A DNA stretch of 64,000 nt from Cryptomeria japonica (GCF_030272615.1 NC_081406.1:114361783-114425782), one strand, 5' to 3'; shown: positions 13,001 to 25,400, counted from the stretch's first letter. Made by a program: numbers and translations. The notes: generated from the letters alone by a model not told the origin.

Positions 13001-13496
13001 TAAGGCCTGATTGAACCAAGAACTGAAAATGATTGATGAAGTCTTACATGAAGGTGGAAAGATCTATAAGTCTTGTTTGATTCTAACAAATTTTACTACT
13101 GAAATAGACAAGCAGATAAATATTTGTAGGGGGAAGTTAGCACAAATTTCATAGGCATATGATCCCAAGGTGAACTTGATTGGAAGTGTTGAAGGTCAAA
13201 TTTTGACACTTACAGAGCAGATTGGAAATCTGGAGAAGGAGAAGGACAAAATTCTAAGAAGGGTAGGTGAACTCCAGAACCTAGTTGTTCCCCAGATGGA
13301 CACCATGGATTTAGAACGTGAATCAACAAACACCAACAGAGCTGCATGCAACAAAATTTCATGCTTATGTTATGAACAATTTTGTAACAATTCTGGAAAT
13401 ATTGCAGAAAGGTTGGAACACCTATTTTGGATTTCTAAACACTACTTATGTAGATGTACTCAAGTATGTGTAGATATTCAGTTTGTATATATGTAA
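10093..13496 (+). pseudogene. ORF2 of element F, unknown protein, longest copy
   Basis: The start is MESSSSIAMS (compare MASSS in D and A). Roughly 1130 codons precede the stop at 13494-13496, with many stops and at least one frameshift after about 12000. The conserved block at 10492-10790 reads 'VIRVVTCL', 'DTIRDDDVKFAAMVVGYK', 'TIHAAYQMVKEDEHYDL'. It is followed by 'HGSLVICLTLYFVNQIP', which matches 'FGSLIVCLMLYFSKEI' in A. A charged middle (11300-12600) and a coiled C-terminus (ESEEKNLIERKVRVLKQVV; EGQILTLTEQIGNLEKEKDK) complete it. There are no catalytic motifs of PR, IN, RT or RNase H. The function is unknown and is probably structural or regulatory for a trans-mobilised element. Confidence 0.7.
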
Positions 13497-13533
13497 AAGG
13501 AATTTTGATCCACACCCCAGCTTTGGCATTGCT

Positions 13534-13550
13534 ATCAAAGGGGGAGAGAT
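13534..13550 (+). promoter_or_regulatory. Secondary (upstream) polypurine tract of F
   Basis: ATCAAAGGGGGAGAGATAG lies about 150 bp before the LTR-adjacent PPT. The same spacing and wording recur in B, G, H and I. Confidence 0.6.
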
Positions 13551-13669
13551 AGAGTGAAAAAAGATGTATAGAGCATAGGGGGAGAGAAGAATGTAGATAT
13601 ACAGATTGTTTTGGATTTCGGTCTAATGGGGAGACTTAGAGATTTTTGGTATGGTGTCATTTTTTACAA

Positions 13670-13698
13670 GTGTTGCCATCAATTCCAAAGGGGGAGAT
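13670..13698 (+). promoter_or_regulatory. PPT of element F with upstream pairing arm
   Basis: CCAAAGGGGGAGAT (13685-13698) sits directly before the LTR start. Bases 13670-13689 can pair with 13753-13770 in the LTR, leaving the junction in the loop. Confidence 0.8.
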
Positions 13699-14597
13699 TT
13701 TTGGCAATTGACACTCATCCGATAGACACCATTGGTTAGATAGTTATCTAGGGTTGTCATTGATGGCAGCATATGGTAACTCATGATCTGGTATATTGTG
13801 ATAGGTCATGGTTATGGTCTAGTAATTTAGTTAACCAAAATCTCAAAGTAACAGAGTGTGAGTGACCCAAAATTGATGTGGTGATTATAGTGACTAAGTT
13901 TGACATGGAGATGATGAGGCCGACATTGTTGAAGCATTTCAGGAAATTGGTTTGATCTGGCATATGGAATGGATACATGCTACTTATTCATTTTGGAACC
14001 AACATGAAGGAAAAAAGTTGTGGATATATGAGATCAATGTAGAAGACTATGTTGATGCATGGTATGGTCGTGATATGTGAGTAATATGAAAATTGGGATA
14101 ATGAGTTAGATTGAGTGCAGTTTCACTTGCGTATTAGTGATCTGGTACCTGAGCAGATCAGTTTTGTAAAACGAGAATAGTCAGACATTTGTACTTAACT
14201 AGAACTCATCCAAGCATAGTTAGATGCCATTCTCTGAGTTTATATCATTGTAATTATTTGTAAGTCAGTGAGAATTCTCATGGTTATAGCCCTCTTTTGT
14301 ATTTGAGAAATGAGCTCTAGGAAGTGAGCTTGAATGCAAGTGCATTCCTATCTACATAATATTTATGTACTCCTGGCCAAAGTATATGAATATTGTGGGT
14401 TCCATCCCCACCGTGGTTTTTCCCTTTCTGGGTTTCCACATAAAAATTCAGGTGTTGTGGAATTGTGTTTTATTTGTTCTTTGCTTATGCTCTTTACTTT
14501 CATGCATTGTTAACCTATGGATAAAGAATAAGTTTGTGATTTTAATTTCCGACAGAGCACTAATTCTCCCCCCTCTCAGTGTTCCTTAATTCCAACA
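13699..14597 (+). repeat. 3' LTR of element F
   Basis: It starts TTTTGGCAATTGACAC (TG decayed to TT) after the PPT and ends TTCCAACA at 14597. It has a terminal C-run hairpin at 14555-14584 and an 899 bp length typical of the copia LTRs here. The partner LTR is missing. Confidence 0.8.
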
Positions 14598-15632
14598 CCC
14601 TGCACCTTTTTTGCTGGTAAAATCACTTTGTGAGTGTCATGTGTCTATGGACTATTCATAGAGATCGCAGATGTAAGCTCCATGCGACATCCACTTACTC
14701 ATCACACTGAGACGTCACAGAGTCCAATCACCCAATTATGTGCATAGTTAGAAAGACACATAGGTAATCCATACAAAAATTCATCCAGGTTGGATCGCCA
14801 CATCAGAATTTTGTAATATCCATGTCAAACTTTGTATTGTATGAAACCAATTAGAGACCACCACATGTCCAATCCGTATTGTATAGATGGCCTATGTAGG
14901 GGTGTGATTTTTTTTTTGTGGGAGGAAGATAGGTGTAAAATTTAAGCATGTGAAATGCTTATGTCAGCACTACATCAGATTTTGAAATTTTATTTGACCC
15001 CCTCTCATTGAGCATTTTAATTTTGTAGGAAAACTTCAAAGGGCCATAACTTGCTCAATTTTTCTCCTTTTTGGGTGCAATTGTTTTTATTTGGGACAAT
15101 TTTATGTGCTCTTCGCAGTGGTGGTAGATTTTTATGATTTTGATAGATAGGATTTTTCATAATTTTTAGTTTTTCATGATTGTACCTATGTAATCCTCAA
15201 TTTTGTAACTTCAGAGGCTTCATTTGGGCTCATACGACCTCCTTTTCAAGTGCCATTTTTTTTAAAGTGCATAATTTTTTGTCTACTTTCATAGTCTTCC
15301 ATCAGTTTGTAGTGATTTTGAGTAAAAATTATAGTTTCAGTATTTGATTACTTTTGGCATATTTGGTACTTGTATTTTGCTTGGATCTTAGTTTAGATCA
15401 CTTGTAGTATTTATTGGGGTCTCTTATAGCCTATTTAAGGCTATTGTAAATTTGAAATTAGAAGTCTACTTTTCCCTTCTTTGCAAGTGGCCCATTTTAC
15501 ATGCACTAAGTATAAAGTGCCAAATCATCATTTTTTGGGGGGAAGGGGGTTTCTTGATTGAGTGAATTAGGGAGGGGGGGTGTCTTGTGCCATTGTGCCT
15601 CTTTCTATCTTGTGTTTTTTTATTTTGGTGCT
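14598..15632 (+). other. Non-coding leader of element C
   Basis: AT-rich leader homologous to 50655-51689 in L. It contains T-rich blocks and G-runs (ttttggggggaaggggg at 15533) just before the gag start. I see no gene in it. Confidence 0.65.
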
Positions 15633-17545
15633 ATGGGTTCTCCTAAATTTCCATTTTTAACTCCACATAATTATGCTTCTTAGAAAATTGATGCATGGAG
15701 TAAGCTAATGGAAAAAGGATTAACTCACAATATTGATGGAGCTATAACTATACCAGCTGATCTTAAATCTGATCCTAATGCTCACATGGATTGGCTCACT
15801 AAAAAATTATGGCTATTGGCACATTGAGGAAATACATATCAAAGGATCTCATCTTTCATATTGACAAGTGTAAAACAATTAAGGAAGCATGGGATGTCTT
15901 GGGAAAATTTTATGGTCAAATTGATGAGATTAGAGGTTATCAACTTGATAATGGTCTCACCATGTTGGATCCCAAGAACTTTGATACAATCCAAGATTAT
16001 GTTACCAAGGGAAATGAGCTAAGAGAAGCTAAAGGATTGTGGCATTAAGAAGAAGGATGTGCAATTGGTGTACAACCTATTGGGAAAGCTTCCATCAGAG
16101 TATGCAATATTTGTTTCTAACTTACAAACTCATTACTTAACAGTGGGTGGTTCCTTCACTATGCCTACATTTGATGCATTCACAAAAATGTTGATGTTGG
16201 AGAAATATAAGTTGTTAGGCATGGTCTCAAATCTTCAAAGTTAGAAGCTTTGGTGGCTAATAATGGTAATCAAGAGAATCAAGGAAAGAATTCCAACAAG
16301 AAGCAGAAGCAATTTAAGCCAAATAAACAACAAGATGAAGCGCAATCTTCCTCTCAACAACAAAAGGATTCTACTTTCTCACCTAAGGGTAAATCATATG
16401 CAGAGAGGTTTTGTTCATATTGCAAGAAGAGTTGTCACGATGAGCATTGTTGCCACACTAAGCAAATTGATGAATTGACGAACATCCTCAAGAAGATTAA
16501 CATTGATTTTCCTTCCACTTATAAGAAGAAGGATTCATTTCCTTCCCCTTCTTTGCAGTCAAAAGGTAAGGGAAAATCTCTTTGTGCTACTACAAGTCAT
16601 GATTCAGGGAGATGGCTTCTAGATTCAAGGGTTTCTCATCATATGGCATTTTATTAGTCCATGTTCTCTTCATTTGAGAATTGTACTATGCCACCAATCT
16701 TGATGGGAAATCATACATACATGGATGCGATTAGGAAAGGGTCTATTATCATTAGGGATAAATCCTTCAATGATGTGTTGTGTGTACCCCATTTAACAAA
16801 CAATCGTCTTTCCATCTATCAAATCACTCACGGGGAAACAAGGAAACCTGTGGAGTTCAAACTTGATTTAATTATCATTAGAGACTTGGAGACAAGAGAT
16901 AACATTGCTACAAGGGTGTTTGATCATGCATCTTGGTTGTATTCCTTTACAGATTTTATTCCTATTGATGAGGATGATTCTTCACATGATAATAATACTT
17001 ATTATGATGGTTCAAATTTTGAGAACTTTGGGTTCTTTAACCTGGGGATTCTCACATGTGACCTAGTTCTTGAGACTACTATTTCATCTCATCCTATTGA
17101 TATCACATCACCTATTGTACCCAATGATGTAGATGATGCAACATTTTTTCCTTCTTGTGATTCAGTGCAGTAGGGTATATCTTGTCTTCCAGCTTTAGAT
17201 CATTGGGATGACTACTTGATAGACATTGCAGATTTGGGAGACATCATTGATGACATTCATCTTCTCTTTTATGAAGATGATCCTTCTTCAATTGTTGTGA
17301 GGGAACACTTTGACCCTCTTGTGTATTCTCTACATGATCATTCTTTCGAGGTTGACATGATTGTGGATTCTTATGTACAAAATTTGGAGGAGGTATCCTT
17401 CTCCTTAGAGGAGACATGTGAGCCTTTGGATCTTGTTCTAGATTCATCTCCACTAGATCTTGGAATTTTGTTTTCAGTAGTGTGGATCAGTAGACTACCT
17501 TTGGAAGGGGTAACCTTGAGTATCGACATGGGGACACTTGATTAG
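15633..17545 (+). pseudogene. Element C Gag-protease polyprotein remnant with acidic extension
   Basis: The ATG at 15633 opens MGSPKFPFLTPHNYAS, as in L (MSPPKFPPLIVHNYAS). Frameshifts near 15805 and 16025 and stops break it. Domains in order: UBN2-type Gag (IDKCKTIKEAWDVLGKFYGQ; NFDTIQDYVTKGNELR); a zinc knuckle with CSYCKKSCHDEHCC, where the usual glycine is replaced by cysteine; and a protease start LLDSRVSHHM, where the catalytic DSG is now DSR. After a GAG-pre-integrase-like stretch the frame continues for about 250 codons of Asp/Glu/Ser-rich sequence (DDSSHDNN, FYEDDPSSIVV, DSYVQNLEEVSFSLEE) with no pol homology. Its role is unknown. Confidence 0.75.
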
Positions 17546-18039
17546 CTTTTAGAGACTTCATTCATCATGAGATTTTATCCTACATCTTCCCTTCATGATT
17601 GGGGAGACTTAATGGATACACCTTAGGTTTCTTCCTAAGGGGAGGAATGTTGTTCAATGATCGTGGAGCCATTTCTTCATTCAGTTTTGACCTTCGACCA
17701 TTGGTGCAAATTCTACATTGAGCAGGGGCTACTTAGTATCTCTTCTTCTCTCATATGGGGGGGGGATTTTTTCCTCACATGGGGTTTTGTCCTTCACATG
17801 CTTCTTTGAGATTTCTTTGTATTGTTTTCATCTCTCTTATTTTTATTTTTATTCATTTTTATTTTTTTTTGGGGGGGGGGAGTTCCCATTAGGTTTTTAT
17901 CTCTATCCCCACTTTATGAAAGATTGCTTTGTATTTGTACATGGTTACCTAACATGTCCTTGTAGTTAGGACCCATCTTGCATTACTTAGTTGAATTGTA
18001 GACTTAAGTACATTCCCCTAAGTTGAACTTAAGGGGGGT
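17546..18039 (+). other. 3' untranslated region and PPT of element C
   Basis: No coding domain. It contains homopolymer blocks (G10 near 17756-17765; T9 followed by G10 at about 17862-17880). It ends in CTTAAGGGGGGT directly before the LTR start, the PPT. Confidence 0.65.
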
Positions 18040-18311
18040 TGTTTTGTGTATTTATTTATTCATCTTGCATATAATTACACTTTACTTAAGTTTACTTAGG
18101 TACATTCATAACATTGTAGTTTTCATATGAGACACTTAGGGAGATGTGCATACATTGGGAGTGTGTATGTAGGATAATTTCCACCTTTTATGGTTTGATC
18201 TTGTTGTTATATTCCACCTTTGGTGGGTGATCCACCTCATAAGGAATATTTTACTATTTCTCCTACCTACCCTTACATCTCATTGAGCCACATGTCATCA
18301 TTGTGTGATCT
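18040..18311 (+). repeat. Truncated 3' LTR of element C
   Basis: It starts TGTTTTGTGTATTTATTT after the PPT. It matches 49817-50110 of the L LTR ('ataattacactttacttaag', 'gagacacttaggga', 'gtgggtgatccacctc', 'atttctcctacctac'). It stops about 270 bp in, before the TATA box that L has at 50126. Confidence 0.8.
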
Positions 18312-18402
18312 CATTAAGCATTAAGTTGGTTAAGTTGTTTTAGGTTTGAATTTATTTGACAATTGATTCACCCCCCCTCTAAGTTGTCTCCAGGACCTAA
18401 CA
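18312..18402 (+). repeat. Orphan 91-bp LTR tail of the H family
   Basis: 'cattaagcattaag', 'ggttaagttgtttt', 'gtttgaatttatttga' and the hairpin with 'ttcaccccccc', ending GGACCTAACA, are the forward form of the H-family LTR edge (compare 31324-31415 reversed). No PBS follows, and LTR B starts in the next base. It is a recombination scar. Confidence 0.7.
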
Positions 18403-19139
18403 GTAATGTTATATTAAGTGTTCTCTACACGTTACTAGGATGATTTATGGATTAGTTAATGTTGTTTTGGTCTGAAGATGACATGGTATATCATTGTAAT
18501 GTGGATGTAGGTAATGATCCTATTGTAATATCTTTTAGGTGGCTGACCTAATTGGTTTAGGCCTTAGGGTTTGTATAAATTGATGTAAGATCTCATTGTA
18601 GATCATGGTGGTAATGGTCATGGAATGAAATATCATATGTGGAGGAGATTTGGTTGATCATAGGTGATCGAATTGGGTTTATGTAAGAGGTCAAAGGCCT
18701 CTGGTATTGAGCTTAACTAGGACTATAATCAGGCATAGTAGTTGCTATCATTGGTAGTTCATTCTTCTAGATTTTTGTCCAATTATATTGAGGTGGTTAT
18801 ACCCTCTCTGTAGTTAGTGAGACTCCTTTGTAATGAGCAATACGCTCAAGGTAGTGTTCCTTCCTGCATGTGCAGGCCCCTTATTGTATCACATACTTTC
18901 TGCAAAAGTATTATCTAACTGTGGGTAGGCTTCCCACCGTGGTTTTTCCCTTTACCAGGTTTTCCACATAAAAATCACGGTGTTATGTGGTATGGTTGCA
19001 TTGTGTTAATTCTTTGTTTCATTCTTAAGTTTTATTGCTTATCGGTATCTGTTTTTGTTATTTCGGTATTCAATGTTTATGTGCTCCGGTTAAAGGTTAT
19101 AAAGTGGTTTGATTAATATAATCTATTGACAACTGATTC
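18403..19139 (+). repeat. 5' LTR of element B, both ends truncated
   Basis: It parallels 47496-48230 and ends at '...gacaactgattc', exactly where the complete LTR continues into the C7 run of its terminal hairpin. RT coding sequence follows without PBS, leader or gag. Confidence 0.8.
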
Positions 19140-20309
19140 GAAGTATACATTGAGTAGCCTGATGGATTTTCATGAACAGATGACAAAGATATGGTTTGCA
19201 GGTTAAGGAAAGAATTATATGGATTGAAACAAGCTCCTAGAGCTTGGTATGCAAGGTTGGATAAATATCTTTTGAAGCTTGGTTTTACCAAAGGTAGTGC
19301 TGACAACAATTTATATTACAAGATCACTGATAATGATATTCTGATTATTGAAGTATTTGTTGATGATATCATTTTTGGAGGTGAAGATAAATTTTGCATG
19401 GAATTCTCTAACAATATGAAGAATGAATTTGAAATGTCTATGAATGGTCAAATGAGATTTTTCTTAGGTTTGCAGATTACTCAAACTAACAAAGGCATTT
19501 TTATTTGTCAAACTAAGTATCTAAGGGAATTTTTGAAGAAGTCTGGTATGGATAATTCCAAATCGGTAAGTAATCCTATGGTGTCAAGTGAGAAATTATC
19601 TATTAAAGACACATCTACACCAGTAAATTTGACAAGGTATAAGTCTATGATTGGTGGCTTGTTATATCTAACTCAGACTAGAATGGATATTATGAATGCA
19701 GTATGTATTGTTTCAAGATATCAAAGTAATCCTAAAGAAAATCATGAATGTGTAGTAAAGAGGATATTCTGATATTTCCAAGGAACAACAAAATATGGCT
19801 TATGGTACTCTAGAGATGATAACTTCACTTTATGTGCATATACAAATGCAGATTGGGTAGGAGATACTGATGATCGGAAGAACACTTCTGCTGGAGCTTT
19901 CTTTCTTGGAAAGAAATTGGTTTCATGGATCAGCAAAAAAAAGTCATGCATTTCTTTATCTACTGCAGAAGCTGAATATGTTGTAGCAACAACTAATTGC
20001 ACTCAAGTCTTGTGGATGAAGCAAATGTTGAAGGATATCAAGGTAAATTGTAGTGAACCGGTAGTTATCTATTATGATAACTTTGCAGCTATTGACATAT
20101 CTAAGAACCCATGATTTCACTCTAAGACTAAGCACATATCAATAAAATATAACTTTGTGAAGGAAAAGGTGGAAGAAAAGGAAGTCAAATTCGTCTATGT
20201 GAACACTAAAGAGCAGATTGTAAATATATTCACTGAACCGATGTCTAAGGAATCATTTGAATATTTGAGAGACAAGTTAGGGGTCTCTACCCCTCTGATA
20301 CAAACTTAA
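19140..20309 (+). pseudogene. Element B copia reverse transcriptase/RNase H fragment
   Basis: One continuous frame of 390 codons with four stops. RT part: LRKELYGLKQAPRAWYARLD, catalytic box FVDDIIFG, FFLGLQI, and the copia hallmark MIGGLLYLTQTRMDI. RNase H part: TNADWVGD (first Asp), LSTAEAEYV (Glu), YYDNFAAI (Asp), HISIKYNFVKE, and the C-terminus EYLRDKLGVSTP. All RT/RNase H catalytic acids seen are kept. The N-terminal RT fingers are missing, so it begins inside RT. In a live element it would copy RNA into DNA in cytoplasmic particles. Confidence 0.92.
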
Positions 20310-20543
20310 TTGATGGAGCAGAGCATCAGTCTTGTATGCATCAACAACTTTATTCTTTGCTCTGGATTTATGTAGTGGTGCTACTACTTAGGGGGAGTAG
20401 TCAACTTTGAGATTCATAGGATTTTGATATCTATGTCATATATTTGGCATTGATGTCAAAGGGGGAGAGATACATAATGTGAAAATAATGTCATAATATG
20501 TCATATGGGAGAGAGATTCAGATCAATTTCATATTGTACTACA
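20310..20543 (+). other. 3' untranslated region of element B with extra G-tracts
   Basis: It contains CTTAGGGGGAGTAG at about 20388 and a PPT-like GTCAAAGGGGGAGAGATA at about 20454-20472, both also found in the 3' regions of G, H and I. Confidence 0.65.
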
Positions 20544-20548
20544 CTCCT
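20544..20548. repeat. Target-site duplication of element A (left copy)
   Basis: CTCCT, repeated exactly at 46890-46894 after the far end of A. It proves that 20549-46889 entered B as one unit, before G and H entered A. Confidence 0.85.
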
Positions 20549-21075
20549 TGTTGGCATTATACACTTAGATGAGAATAGTTGGTGTTGTCATTGATGACAA
20601 CCAGCTGGTAACATGGTTTACAAGCTATACTGGTAGTAGACATCATCTACCGACACCGATAGTTACTACAAAGGTTATTCACACCAGCACCCAATTACAC
20701 CGACATCAGACTACCAACATCTAGAGCTGACCTGTAAATTATATTATTTTGTATTGTAATATCATATTTGTATAGATGACATGATGTATTGTAAAGACTC
20801 ATATATATATGAGATCTTGTAGATCATTTTGAAATATAGTATGTGATAGATGGAATGTAAGTGGTATATGAGAGCAAATAACTATATATGCATTTTGATG
20901 TAATGAGTGAATAAGCAACAGAGAAGAGTGAAGCAAGGTTTATGGCAAAGGTATTTGACATATCTTAAACCGGTACTAAATCCAGCATTGCACATGCTAT
21001 TTTGAGCAGTACATTATCATTGGATTTAATCATCCAATTGTTGTCAATGGGACTCCATTTTTGTATTGAGTAGTG
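20549..21075 (+). repeat. 5' LTR of element A, left part
   Basis: Starts TGTTGGCATTATACAC and continues at 27686 after insertion of G. The matching 3' LTR starts at 30943 with CATTGGCATTATACAC. Confidence 0.88.
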
Positions 21076-22094
21076 TGTTAGGACCTGGAGGCAACTGAGA
21101 GGGGGGTGAATTAGTTGTCAAATAATTTTATCTCAATTACAACTTTAAATTAATATCGATAAACCAAACTAAATATCAATAACTAGATTAACATTTAATA
21201 ACAGCACTGATGAAACTTAATGCATGAAACATAAAGAGAATCAATATCCAAAACACAACACAAAGATTTATATGTGGAAACCCTGCAAGGGAAAAAACCA
21301 TAGTGAGTAACCTTACCCATAATTAGATGATACTACTATAGATAGTATGTGTTTACAAATGGTGTTTTGACATGCAGAAAGGCCAGCTCCCTAGAGCTCA
21401 CTGCTCAATCACAAAATAGGAGTCACACTGACTACAAAATGGATGATTAAATCCAATGATAATGTACTAATCAAAGTAGCATCTCTAATGCTAGATTCAG
21501 TACCAGTTAAGCTCTAATTGTCTTCTTCAAACCTTCCTTGAATCTTCAAATGATGACTGTGTGATTATCTCTAATTATATTCACATATACCAAATATCAT
21601 AACCTTATAATGCCTTATTACCACCACCTCTATGTATTAATCTCACAATTGAGATCTTACATATATACCAAAACCTAAAACCAAATGTGTAGGCTGGCTC
21701 ACTAAGAATATTATAATAAAATCAATTACAACAATTCAAGATGTGATGCATCATGTTGGCTCAACAACAATATTAATTGATTAAACTATCTCCATAATGT
21801 GTCGTGCTGATCTGGAATAGATAATGCATGTCAGTCCATAACCTAGACCAATTTATCAGTAACAACAAATATGTTAACCTGATTAGACCAATAACCAAAT
21901 CTCCAAAACCAAGTGATCTCCAGATGATAACAAGTTATCCTTAGTGTCGGTGAACAATATAACCTGCCGGTGAACCAAATACCAGTGATTGTGCATAAGT
22001 CACTGAAATTGCCAGTGAACATAATCAAAGATCTCCAGAAAGATAGGTGTTGACATCAATGAAAAAACCAAGCAACATATCCATAATACCAACA
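21076..22094 (-). repeat. 3' LTR of element G
   Basis: TGTTAGGACC...ATACCAACA, 1019 bp. An antisense PPT follows at once (atctccccctttggc). A terminal hairpin lies at 21090-21119. Confidence 0.9.
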
Positions 22095-22123
22095 ATCTCC
22101 CCCTTTGGCATTGATGGAACCAC
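22095..22123 (-). promoter_or_regulatory. PPT of element G with pairing arm
   Basis: The minus strand reads GCCAAAGGGGGAGAT before the LTR. The arm at 22104-22123 can pair with 22047-22065 in the LTR. A second tract, TTAAAGGGGGAGAGATAT, lies at about 22267-22285. Confidence 0.8.
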
Positions 22124-22437
22124 AATATGGAAAACTCATCTAAATGCCAAAGTAGAAGTGCCAATAAACCAAAAACCAACAATCTCCAGAATAGAACAAT
22201 ACCAAAAATTAAATTATAAATGCAGAGAGTAAAAATCTCTCCCCAAAGGATAATGTGTTTTTCCATAGATATCTCTCCCCCTTTAACATCAAATGCCAAA
22301 GTAATTCAAATACTTGATACAACCAGTTACAAATACCAACTTATCCAACTACTCCCCCTGAGAAGTAGCTGTCCTCCATCAAAGCCGGAAAAAGGTTCTC
22401 TGTAAATTCTATCAGTTTGATGCCAAGCATCAACTGT

Positions 22438-25400
22438 CTAAGTCTCTACCGGTGAGGATATAACCCCAAGCTATCCTTTGAGATATTCAAAAGTTTCCTT
22501 TGGCAAAGGCTTAGTAAAAATGTCTGCAATCTACTCTTTAGTATTCACATAAACCAATTTCACTTTTTTTTCTTCAACATTCTATTTCAAAAAATTGTGT
22601 TTGATAGAAACATGTTTAGTTTTAGAGTGAAATACTAGATTTTTAGATATATCAATTGCTGCTGAATTATCACAATAGATGATTATAGGTTCTTTGCATT
22701 TTACTTTTATGTCCTTCAACATTTTCTTAATCCATAATACCTGAGTACAATTAGTTGTTGCTGCAACATATTCTGATTCTGTTGTTGATAATGATGTACA
22801 ATTATGTTTCTTGCTCAACCATTAAATCAATTTGCTACCAAGAAAGAATGCCCCGTTGGTGGTGCTCTTTCTGTCATCTACATTTCTTGCCCAATTAGCA
22901 TCGGTGTATGCATATTACTCAAAATTTTCATCTTTAGGATACCATAAACCAAGATTTGTTGTGCCTTGTAAATATCAGAAAATCCTTTTCATTGCTGATT
23001 CATGATTTTCTCTAGGATTACTCTGAAATCTTGAAACAATACATACTGCATTCATTATATCAGATTTTTTTTATGTCAAATATAGTAAACCTCCAATCAT
23101 GGATTTGTATCTTATCAGATTAAGAGCAGCTGAATCATCCTTCAATGATAATTTATCAGTTGTAGTCATAGGAGTACTTACCGGTTTAGAGTTTTCCATA
23201 CCAAATTTCTTCAGTAATTCCTTCAAGTATTTTAATTGACATAAGAATATACCTTTATCAGTCTTTGAAATCTGCAATCCTAAAAATAATTTTATCTCCC
23301 CAATCACAGACGTTTCAAATTCATCCTGCATTTTGTTAGAAATGTCTTTACACAATCCATCTTCTCCTCCAAAAATGATGTCATCAACAAAAAATTCAAC
23401 AACCAAAATATCTTCATTAGTCACTTTGAAATATAAGTTGTTGTCAGCATTACCTTTAGTGTAACCAAGTTTTATAAGATATTTGTCCAATCTAGCATAC
23501 CAAGCTCTAGGAGCTTGCTTCAATCCATATAAAGCTTTCCTTAACCTCTAAACCATATCTTTATCATTTGTCAAAGAAAATCCATCAAGTTGTTCAATGT
23601 AAACTTCCTCTTCAAGATCACCGTTCATAAATGCACATTTAACATCCATTTGATAAACTTTATAGTTCTTGTGTGCTGCAAATGCAAGAAATAATCTGAC
23701 TGCCTTAATTCTAGCTACCGGTGCAAAGGTTTCATTGTAATCAATTCCTTCTTTCTGTGAATATCCCTTACACACTAATCTTGCTTTGTTTTTGATTACC
23801 TTACCATTTTCATTAAGTTTATTTCTGAATACCCATTTAGTTCCAATTAGATTTTTATTTTTAGGCCAAGGAACCAGTGTCCATGAATTGTTCTTTTCAA
23901 TTTTCTCTAATTCATCTACCATAGCCTTAATCCAATGTTTATCTTCACATGCCTCAATAACAGATGCTAGTTCAATTGGAGAAATTAAACATACCTCTTG
24001 ATTTTCTAGTCTTCCTCTAGTCATAACTCTTTGATACTTATTCCCAATTATCTGACTTTCATAGTGATTCAATCTAACATACTTGGGTGTGCTCACTTGT
24101 TGTTGTTCTTCAGTCATTATGGAATTCTCTAATGATGCCGGTGTGAATGGATCAACATTATGTAGGTGCATTCTGTATAGGTTCATTTGTGATTATCTCA
24201 ACTATCGGTTCATAATCCATAGACCTTGAATCTTTTCTAAAGTGTTCATCAATCTTCACATTTGCACTTAATGATTTTTTGCAATCTCTTATTAAAAAAT
24301 CTATATGATTTTCTTTTAGATGAATACCCAAGAAATATTCCTTCATCAATTCTAGGATCAAACTTACCAATATACTTATCTCTCCTAATGTAACATTTTC
24401 TTCCAAATATTTTGAAGTTCTTAAGAGTATGAATATCACCAAACCATAATTCATAGGGTGTCTTACCAGTTTCACCTTTGATGTGAACTTTGCTGAAAGT
24501 GTAAACCATTGTATTCACTACTTCTCTCCAATACACATGAGGTAGATTTGCTTATGATATCATGCTTCTAGCTGCATCCAGAATAGTTCCATTCTTCCTT
24601 TCCACAACTCCATTTTGTTGAGGTGTCTGGGGTGTTGATAGTTGTCTTCTAATTCCATTCACTTCACAAAATGTATTGAACTCCTTAGATGTAAATTCAC
24701 CTCCTTGATTTGATCTTAAACATTTGATTTTCTTGGTGGTTTCATTCTCTACAAGTACCTTGAATAATTTGAATTTCCCAAAAGCTTCTCATTTCTCACC
24801 GAGAAAAGTAACCCAACACATTCTAGAATAATCATCAATGATTAGCATAAAGTATATATCTCCCTTTAGACTTCTTGTTCTTGCTGGACCACATAAGTCA
24901 GTATGAATTAAATAAGGAACATTATTGGTTTTCTCAATAAATTCTTTTGAAAGTTGTTCTTACTTTCCCAATTGACATTCCTTGCATACAGGATTCTAAG
25001 GTTTTACAGTCTTAGGTAAATCCCTTACTGCCTTAGATGAATTAATCTTCACAATGCAATCAAAATTTACATGATAAAGTCTTTTATGCCATAACCAACT
25101 TTCATCATTATGTGCAATCAAGCAAATCTTTTCATTCAAATGAAAGATATTACCTCTAGTTTGATTGCCGGTTGCAACTTCCAAGAATTTACCATTCTTG
25201 AATTGTAACTGAAATCCTTTTTCAACTAATTGACCAACACTCAAAAGATTGTGCTTCAAACCTTCAACATAATAAACATTGTCAATATTGTGCTTACCAT
25301 CAAAAGATATAGTGCCTTTTCCTCTGATCAAACAAGATTTTTCATCTCCAAATCTTACTAAACCTCCATTGTATTCCTGAAAAATAAGAATTTACTTTTA

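Larger units (their letters stand above)
8780..14597 (+). mobile_element. Element F: forward two-ORF non-autonomous LTR retrotransposon (5' LTR lost)
   Basis: The order is ORF1 (8780-9722), ORF2 (10093-13496), secondary PPT (about 13534-13550), PPT (13684-13698) and 3' LTR (13699-14597). No pol domain exists. It keeps the longest version of ORF2 in the window. The 5' LTR and PBS are not found. Confidence 0.8.
14598..18311 (+). mobile_element. Element C: forward copia with gag/protease only
   Basis: The leader (14598-15632) and gag are homologous to element L: shared 'cataacttgctcaatttt' and 'actaagtataaagtgccaaa'. After the protease region there is no integrase, RT or RNase H. Instead a 0.9 kb acidic coding tail leads to a PPT and a truncated 3' LTR. 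The 5' LTR is missing, probably lost at the F/C junction. I infer a non-autonomous derivative of an L-type copia. Confidence 0.75.

Noticed and set aside
19191-20114. An active reverse transcriptase gene
   Set aside because: Four in-frame stops and loss of the N-terminal half make it a pseudogene.
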